NCBI GenBank assembly: GCA_016839875.1
Contig: JAEOTK010000363.1
Location: forward strand, 1-9,129
Source of the DNA: Candidatus Heimdallarchaeota archaeon
GTDB taxonomy: Archaea; Asgardarchaeota; Heimdallarchaeia; Heimdallarchaeales; Heimdallarchaeaceae
Direction: 5' to 3'
Length of the DNA stretch: 9,129 nt
The notes under the pieces are model-generated. The model made no database searches, was not told the DNA's origin, and saw nothing but the letters and a program-made list of their open reading frames with translations. Made by a program: the position numbers and the translations under genes. Shown one piece after another: positions 5,097 to 9,129 of the stretch (positions within the stretch are counted from its first letter, which is position 1; the number at the start of each line of letters is the position of its first letter).

Positions 5097-6521
5097 TCAT
5101 CCAAAAATTACTATAAGAAGCATTGAGTATCCTATGCTTAAAATACCTAAAGTTAGAGTTAGAGGGAGCATCCGCTTTAGATACTGGAAGAAAGACATAG
5201 GTTCTCCTTCTCTGTTAAGGATTTCCAAAGCCATTAATATAGTAATTGATCCTAATGGAGTTAAAGCTCCTCCTATATTCCCAGAAAGCACAAAAGCTAT
5301 CCATAAGCCTGCTGTTATGCCTTGAGGTAATGTTTGGAAGATATATGAGAATATCAATGCAGCAGATGATCCATTCAGAAAACCAGTTATTGGTAATCCT
5401 ACAGCTCCTATGATTAGTGAAACTAGAATTTGTCCAGTGATTGTTTGTGTTTCTCCAATTACACCTATTAAGATATTAGTTAATGGTCGAAGTGCTCCTG
5501 AAGCAGTTAAGATGCCCATTAAAACAAATAAGGCTATGAAAAAAACAATCATTTCCCACTCGACTCCATCCTCTAGATAATCTTTCAAATCTTTTCTGAA
5601 CAAGAAGACTCCAAAAATTGTTACAATTAGAGCTACTAATGCAACATCCAACGGATTCCCAGGAATACTTGTGAGTAAGAATCCAACAAACAGGGTTCCT
5701 AAGAGTATTAGAGATTTCCATATGTCTATTCTGTTTTCGATACCAGACCAAGGATTAATTCTACCTAACTGTTCCTTCTTTTCATCAGATATCTCAATAA
5801 AAATGTCTTTTTTATAAATGAAAAAGAAAAATGCAGTTGCAAGACCGAAGAATAATAATGAAATTGGAAGCATATATCCCATGAAGATAATGAAATTCAT
5901 GTTACTGGACAGGGTTGAAGGTTCTAGTAAGTTATAGAAAATGATGTTTGGTAATGAAGACACAGGTGTAGGAAGACCACCGATGATAGTGTTGATTCCT
6001 ACAAAAAGTACAAACGGTCTGATTCTAAGTTCAAGTTGTCGGCATATAACTACTGTAAGAGACCCTAATAAAATAATAGCTGATAGATTATCGAAGAACA
6101 TGCTTACAAAGAATGTCAAACCTCCTAAAGCAACCATCAGTTTTCGGGGATCACCTTTGGTTAATTTAACCAATGATAGTGAAATGAAGTCAAAGAAACC
6201 TGCTCCTTTAGTAATAGCAACTATGATACTTACAGAAAAGATAATCAGAATTGCTTCTATGTTAACCGTTCTAGCTAAAGCTTCAAGAAAATGATCTGGT
6301 ACTTCCGTGTAACTCAGATTTTCCTCGAAACCTGTTTTCCAATCATGCACAAGGAATAGATACAATATCGATACAATAAGAGCTCCAGCTACAGTGATTT
6401 TTGTAGCATCAATTCCCTCTTTCATTAATAAAAGGACGGTCACTAAGACAATAACCACAATGATTATTGCTGCTATCCAGTTTAGATTTTCAGGTAATAT
6501 ACCTGTAAAGTTTTCCGCCAA
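5097..6521 (-). CDS. Ion transporter of the ArsB/NhaD (P-protein, CitMHS) superfamily
   Basis: A 474-residue integral membrane protein with about 11-12 hydrophobic segments arranged as two related halves, the architecture of the ion transporter superfamily (PF03600-type: NhaD Na+/H+ antiporters, ArsB, OCA2/P protein). Signature stretches are FFDNLSAIILLGSLTVVICR (142-161; D144-N145 is the re-entrant-loop DN motif), the SSLPN loop (188-192), the second-half start VEWEMIVFFIALFVLMG (320-336) and SGNIGGALTPLGS (413-425). Na+/H+ exchange is the best guess; anion or dicarboxylate transport remains possible because the usual GDPPN loop reads VSSLPN here. The start is TTG at 6521, preceded by AGGTG (6531-6527) with a five-base spacer; no ATG is nearby. 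It is downstream of the universal-stress-like gene on the same strand and probably in its operon. Confidence 0.87.
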   Translation of the reverse strand: MAENFTGILPENLNWIAAIIIVVIVLVTVLLLMKEGIDATKITVAGALIVSILYLFLVHDWKTGFEENLSYTEVPDHFLEALARTVNIEAILIIFSVSIIVAITKGAGFFDFISLSLVKLTKGDPRKLMVALGGLTFFVSMFFDNLSAIILLGSLTVVICRQLELRIRPFVLFVGINTIIGGLPTPVSSLPNIIFYNLLEPSTLSSNMNFIIFMGYMLPISLLFFGLATAFFFFIYKKDIFIEISDEKKEQLGRINPWSGIENRIDIWKSLILLGTLFVGFLLTSIPGNPLDVALVALIVTIFGVFLFRKDLKDYLEDGVEWEMIVFFIALFVLMGILTASGALRPLTNILIGVIGETQTITGQILVSLIIGAVGLPITGFLNGSSAALIFSYIFQTLPQGITAGLWIAFVLSGNIGGALTPLGSITILMALEILNREGEPMSFFQYLKRMLPLTLTLGILSIGYSMLLIVIFG

Positions 6522-6526
6522 TTGAC

Positions 6527-6531
6527 CACCT
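6527..6531 (-). promoter_or_regulatory. Ribosome binding site that fixes the TTG start of the transporter
   Basis: AGGTG on the minus strand, five bases before TTG 6521-6519. It matches the archaeal 16S 3' end (complement of GGAGGTGATC) and makes the TTG start credible. It also implies translation as an internal cistron of the stress-protein/transporter transcript. Confidence 0.6.
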
Positions 6532-6554
6532 TTTATTTGTTAAGTTGGAAATGT

Positions 6555-6644
6555 TTATTCTGGATCCACCCAGAATTTTGCAGATTCTTCTGCAATAGTT
6601 TCAAATAAAGCTGTTTCTATTCGAATTCCATTCGAGAGGTTACT
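6555..6644 (-). other. Out-of-frame coding-like extension of the stress-like protein
   Basis: Directly after the Glu tract, the -1 frame is open for 29 codons and ends at TAA 6557-6555. It ends in ETALFETIAEESAKFWVDPE, which has normal coding composition, unlike the annotated frame, which stops at 6617 after VTSRMEFE. In this frame the nearest upstream stop is TGA at 6683-6681, so a switch could occur only between about 6680 and 6640, exactly within the uninterrupted GAA/GAG run. If joined, the gap to the transporter shrinks from 95 to 33 bases, better suited to an operon. Causes could be a one-base loss in the repeat (real or assembly error), or frameshifting; no classic slippery heptamer is visible. 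Confidence 0.5.
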
Positions 6645-8284
6645 TCTTCTTCTTCTTCCTCTTCTTCCTCTTCTTCCTCTTCATCTTTTATTTCTTCTTC
6701 TTCAGCTTCTTCTTTAATCTCTTCAAGGACCTTTTCTTTGAGTTCTTTTTTGGGTTCTTTGAGGTCTTTCTTCAATTCATATTTGATTTCTTCTTTGATT
6801 TCTTCTTTAATTTCCTCAATTATGGATTCTTTGATCTCTTCCATGCTTTCTTCGCTTTTAAGTTCCTTTGATACTTCTTTTTTGACTTCCTTTTTGGGTT
6901 CGTCTTTAACTTCTTTTTTGACTTCTTTTTTGATTTCTTCAATCACTTCTTCCTTTACTTCTTCTTTGAGTTCTTCCATATCACTCATTTCTTCATCAGT
7001 CTCCTCTTCAGTGATTTCTTCCTTTTCTTCTTCAACTTCTTTTTCTTCTATCTTTTCCTCTTCCTCTTCTTCTTCGATTACTTCTTCTTCTTCCTTCTCT
7101 TCTTCATCTGGTTTTCCGAGAATGTCTTTCTTCACTTCTTCTTTAATCGACTCTTTTAAGGATTCATCTATAACTATTGTTTCCTTCTCTTCTACTGGTT
7201 CTTCTTCCTCTACCACTTCTTCTTTTTCTTCAGTAATTTCTTCCTCTTTCTCTTCTTCTTCCTCTACTTCCTCTTTCACTTCTTTCTTTGGAGTTATTTT
7301 CTTTTTAGCAATGATAATTGGAAATGATATTTCTGGGTTCTCAAGAATATCAATAAAGAAACCATACAGGCTAGAATGTTTGGACGGAAGATAAATGATT
7401 AGACTTCCTACATCTTTGCCAATTGTGAGTAATTCGTCTTTGAAAATATCAACATCATCGGTAGTAATAAGGTGATGATCAACATATCTCGAAGCTTCTT
7501 TGAATACTTCAGAATTCGCTCTTTCAAATCTTTCTAAATCTTCTTTGTTCTTTTGAACATAAGAATTGAATTCTTCTTCAGTTTTATCGTCATGAAAACT
7601 TGGATCTATGTTGATAAGAACATGAATTTCTGATTTTTTCACACTGAATTTAAGTGCTTTTTCAACTAAATAGCTTAGTTGATTGCTGTTACTAGCAAAG
7701 ATACCTATGTTCTTCCATAAGAGGTCCAAGTTAATTTTTTCACTTTCTACTAGCATCAATGGGATTTGGGGAATTTGTTCATGAAGATATTCGAAGAAAT
7801 CACCCATAATTGTAATTTTTGCTTCGATATCTTCTTCTGTATCTTCTTCTATTTCAGTTGTTTTCATTCCAATAAATGACGATGGAACAATTATGATATC
7901 GTATTCAGTTGTTTGCAAGATGTTATTGAGTATGTTCTTTAACATCTCAGTATCTTCAACTACTTGACCTTTGATTTCAAATTCATCACTTCGTAGATGT
8001 TCGTATGCAAAAGCTAAGGAATCTTCATAACTTTCTTTGGAAGTTTTAGCTTTAACTGGTGGTTTCTCTGTGTAGAAACAAATTACATCTATTTTAGTTT
8101 TAAATTTTTCATTCATTTGTCCTGCGAGTAAAACCGCTGCTCGTGATTTAGCTGTTCCATCAATTACAACCAGAGCTTTTTCAATTGGAACCTTCTCTGG
8201 TCTAACAGAAGGGAATAATTCAGTGAATTTTTGTAGAGTTTTATCTAACTCTGCCTTCTGTTTACCTTTATCTTGGATACTCAT
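6617..8284 (-). CDS. Two-domain universal-stress-like protein with a long Glu/Lys helical tail
   Basis: A 555-residue soluble protein. Residues about 34-181 form a USP-like alpha/beta domain (KALVVIDGTAKSRAAVLLAG; YDIIIVPSSF; IPLMLVE), and about 190-328 a second, more divergent one (NIGIFASNSNQLSYLVEKAL; GSLIIYLPS; FPIIIAKKK). The usual ATP-binding G-x2-G-x9-G(S/T) motif is not evident in either, so nucleotide binding is doubtful. From about 330 to the end the chain is almost only Glu and Lys with Ile/Val/Leu at four-residue spacing (EEIKEEIKEEI, KKEVKKEV), suggesting a long charged helix or coiled coil. The ATG at 8284 has GAGGT (8298-8294) nine bases upstream. The transporter gene follows on the same strand, suggesting a partner or regulatory role for it. 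The stated 3' end is doubtful because a coding-like extension continues in the -1 frame to 6555. Confidence 0.85.
   Translation of the reverse strand: MSIQDKGKQKAELDKTLQKFTELFPSVRPEKVPIEKALVVIDGTAKSRAAVLLAGQMNEKFKTKIDVICFYTEKPPVKAKTSKESYEDSLAFAYEHLRSDEFEIKGQVVEDTEMLKNILNNILQTTEYDIIIVPSSFIGMKTTEIEEDTEEDIEAKITIMGDFFEYLHEQIPQIPLMLVESEKINLDLLWKNIGIFASNSNQLSYLVEKALKFSVKKSEIHVLINIDPSFHDDKTEEEFNSYVQKNKEDLERFERANSEVFKEASRYVDHHLITTDDVDIFKDELLTIGKDVGSLIIYLPSKHSSLYGFFIDILENPEISFPIIIAKKKITPKKEVKEEVEEEEEKEEEITEEKEEVVEEEEPVEEKETIVIDESLKESIKEEVKKDILGKPDEEEKEEEEVIEEEEEEEKIEEKEVEEEKEEITEEETDEEMSDMEELKEEVKEEVIEEIKKEVKKEVKDEPKKEVKKEVSKELKSEESMEEIKESIIEEIKEEIKEEIKYELKKDLKEPKKELKEKVLEEIKEEAEEEEIKDEEEEEEEEEEEEEVTSRMEFE
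6645..6682. repeat. Pure GAA/GAG trinucleotide tract
   Basis: An uninterrupted run of GAA and GAG codons on the minus strand (thirteen Glu codons), ending just before the codon for Val in the annotated frame. Such tracts are prone to replication slippage and to sequencing or assembly error. It is the only place where a shift into the open downstream frame could occur. Confidence 0.75.
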
Positions 8285-8385
8285 TATAGCATAACCTCAC
8301 ACATTTACCTAAAAAACCTTACCATCATATTCAGAGTATGATATGGGATTACAGAGCCCCTAATGTATGTTCTTTAGAATTTCGG

Positions 8386-8407
8386 AAGGAATTTCTCTCC
8401 TTTTTTT
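8386..8407 (+). other. Small hairpin followed by a T-run, terminator-like
   Basis: AAGGA (8386-8390) can pair with TCCTT (8398-8402) across a seven-base loop, and T residues continue to 8407. On the plus strand this looks like a weak intrinsic terminator, but no gene supported on the plus strand lies just upstream. It sits in the 241-base divergent region between the stress-protein start and the next membrane-protein gene, and could also affect the leader of the minus-strand operon. Beyond this and the two promoters, I see nothing else in that region. Confidence 0.3.
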
Positions 8408-8411
8408 GACT

Positions 8412-8421
8412 GATTATAAAG
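8412..8421 (-). promoter_or_regulatory. Possible TATA box of the stress-protein/transporter operon
   Basis: On the minus strand this reads CTTTATAATC. It would give a transcript start near 8391 and a leader of about 105 bases, unusually long for this window, in which the ribosome binding site GAGGT at 8298-8294 would be used. No better box lies closer to the start codon, but the assignment is weak. Confidence 0.3.
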
Positions 8422-8499
8422 GAATGTAATACTTATTGCTGAATTCCTCCTAACTTAAAAAACATATACATTTCGAATTATAAAGTTGTAAATAAAAAA

Positions 8500-8507
8500 T
8501 ATTTAAA
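8500..8507 (+). promoter_or_regulatory. TATA box of the four-span membrane protein gene
   Basis: TATTTAAA centred about 23 bases upstream of ATG 8526 and 29 upstream of the in-frame ATG at 8532. The spacing predicts a leaderless transcript and slightly favours the second ATG as the true start. Confidence 0.55.
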
Positions 8508-8525
8508 GGTCTATGCCAATTTAAT

Positions 8526-9041
8526 ATGATAATGACTTATTTAGATAGGTTGTACAAAGCAGATCTATTCAAAGAAGGAATAGTAGTTGGTCTTTTCTTC
8601 ATGATTACAAGCCTTCTTCTATATGTCATTTACAGATTTTTCCCTACAATATGGTTAATGATCTTCTCTTTTCTCGCTCTTGCTCTAGGAGGTGTTATTT
8701 TCTTTATGGCAGTGTTCATTCCAGTTATATCTAAGAGAAGTGGATCAATTTTTCTGTTTATTTGGAATGAATTCTTGTATGTATTCCTTGGTATCCCATT
8801 AGCTTCAATCTGTATTCTCATACTCCCAGTTACAATCTATTTATTATTCTTCTCTGGAAGCATACTATGGTCAGGATTTTTCAGTGCAATTTTCACTATT
8901 TCGCTGATGTTAAGTTCGCTAATCTATTCAGGAGTTAAGGTTTGGTTAAATCAGAGAACAAGTGGTCTTCTAGTACCTGAAAAAGCAGAAAAGGAACCAA
9001 TCGAAGTGCTTCTCTATAGAAGATCCTTTTCTGAGGACTGA
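8526..9041 (+). CDS. Four-span membrane protein of unknown function
   Basis: A 171-residue protein I do not recognise. A short amphipathic N-terminus (TYLDRLYKADLFKEG) precedes four hydrophobic segments at roughly 18-38, 42-67, 77-108 and 112-139, the third rich in aromatic residues and containing two prolines. The last 30 residues are soluble and charged (NQRTSGLLVPEKAEKEPIEVLLYRRSFSED). No enzyme or transporter motif is visible. Translation may begin at the ATG at 8526 or at 8532 (third codon), the latter fitting the TATA box better. It is divergent from the stress-protein operon and has its own promoter and T-run terminator, so it is probably monocistronic. Confidence 0.78.
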   Translation: MIMTYLDRLYKADLFKEGIVVGLFFMITSLLLYVIYRFFPTIWLMIFSFLALALGGVIFFMAVFIPVISKRSGSIFLFIWNEFLYVFLGIPLASICILILPVTIYLLFFSGSILWSGFFSAIFTISLMLSSLIYSGVKVWLNQRTSGLLVPEKAEKEPIEVLLYRRSFSED

Positions 9042-9064
9042 AAATCAAGCATAGACAATAATAC

Positions 9065-9070
9065 TTTTTT
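9065..9070 (+). terminator. Oligo-T terminator after the four-span membrane protein gene
   Basis: A run of six T residues 24 bases after the TGA stop, in the gap before the next gene. No stem is evident. Confidence 0.45.
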
Positions 9071-9098
9071 ATGTCCTACTAATTAAAAAGACAGTTAT

Positions 9099-9106
9099 AA
9101 GGTGAT
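9099..9106 (+). promoter_or_regulatory. Ribosome binding site of the right-edge gene
   Basis: AAGGTGAT, complementary to the archaeal 16S rRNA 3' end over its full length, five bases before the ATG at 9112. It is the strongest such site in the window and supports a real start there. Confidence 0.7.
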
Positions 9107-9111
9107 AAAAA

Positions 9112-9129
9112 ATGCACAAAAAATTGTGG
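9112..9129 (+). CDS. First codons of a gene running off the right edge
   Basis: ATG followed by five open codons (M-H-K-K-L-W) to the window edge, with a strong ribosome binding site at the correct distance. Too short to identify. The AT-rich stretch at 9081-9088 or the T-run at 9065-9070 followed by ATG could hold its promoter. Confidence 0.55.

Noticed and set aside
5941..6294. Plus-strand 117-residue ORF opposite the transporter gene
   Set aside because: It is antisense to a strongly supported transporter gene and has no domain pattern or promoter of its own.
6640..7290. Repeated TTC/CTT pattern that could be taken for a tandem repeat or CRISPR array
   Set aside because: There are no fixed-length repeats or unique spacers. 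The pattern is fully explained by Glu/Lys codons in one gene.
6738..7394. Plus-strand 218-residue serine-rich ORF
   Set aside because: It is the antisense shadow of the Glu/Lys tail: GAA/GAG codons read as TTC/CTT/TCT on the other strand.

Overview
The window is AT-rich and gene-dense and looks archaeal. TATA-like boxes lie about 23-30 bases upstream of several start codons, giving leaderless or nearly leaderless transcripts. Where ribosome binding sites occur they are of the GGTG/GAGG type, and genes are followed by plain oligo-T runs rather than hairpin terminators. Gene content (an archaeal-type winged-helix regulator, a paired universal-stress-like protein and ion transporter, several orphan membrane proteins) fits an uncultivated archaeon. 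An Asgard-type lineage is possible, but that is only an impression; no marker gene is present.

Layout. (1) 3-149 (+): the 3' end of an unrecognised gene. (2) 178-1147 (-): a two-gene operon of a six-span membrane protein and a winged-helix regulator, with overlapping genes. Its promoter at 1140-1200 is packed with CTTTGCA/TGCAAAG elements around the TATA box. (3) 1148-1453: intergenic, holding that promoter, a 30-base relic copy of the end of gene 1, and the promoter of the next gene. (4) 1454-2566 (+): a membrane-anchored serine beta-lactamase-like hydrolase. (5) 2628-4456 (+): a tightly coupled pair, a FrlB-like fructosamine-6-phosphate deglycase (SIS fold) and a FrlD-like PfkB kinase. (6) 4581-5057 (+): an orphan two-span membrane protein. 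(7) 8284 to 5097 (-): a two-domain universal-stress-like protein with a very long Glu/Lys tail, followed by an ArsB/NhaD-type transporter. (8) 8526-9041 (+): an orphan four-span membrane protein, then the first codons of another gene at 9112.

How the genes work together. The kinase and deglycase form the core of an Amadori-product (fructose-amine) catabolic route: phosphorylate the fructosamine at C6, then split it to glucose-6-phosphate and the free amine. No dedicated transporter or epimerase is visible here. The stress-like protein and the transporter probably form one transcription unit, with the soluble protein a candidate cytoplasmic partner or regulator of the transporter. The winged-helix regulator probably controls its own operon through the palindromes around its promoter.

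The most unusual observations are an open, coding-looking 29-codon extension of the stress-like protein in the -1 frame just after a pure GAA/GAG tract, the relic repeat flanking the regulator cassette, and the FrlB/FrlD pair in an archaeal setting. No RNA gene, CRISPR array, insertion sequence or clear new defence system was found.
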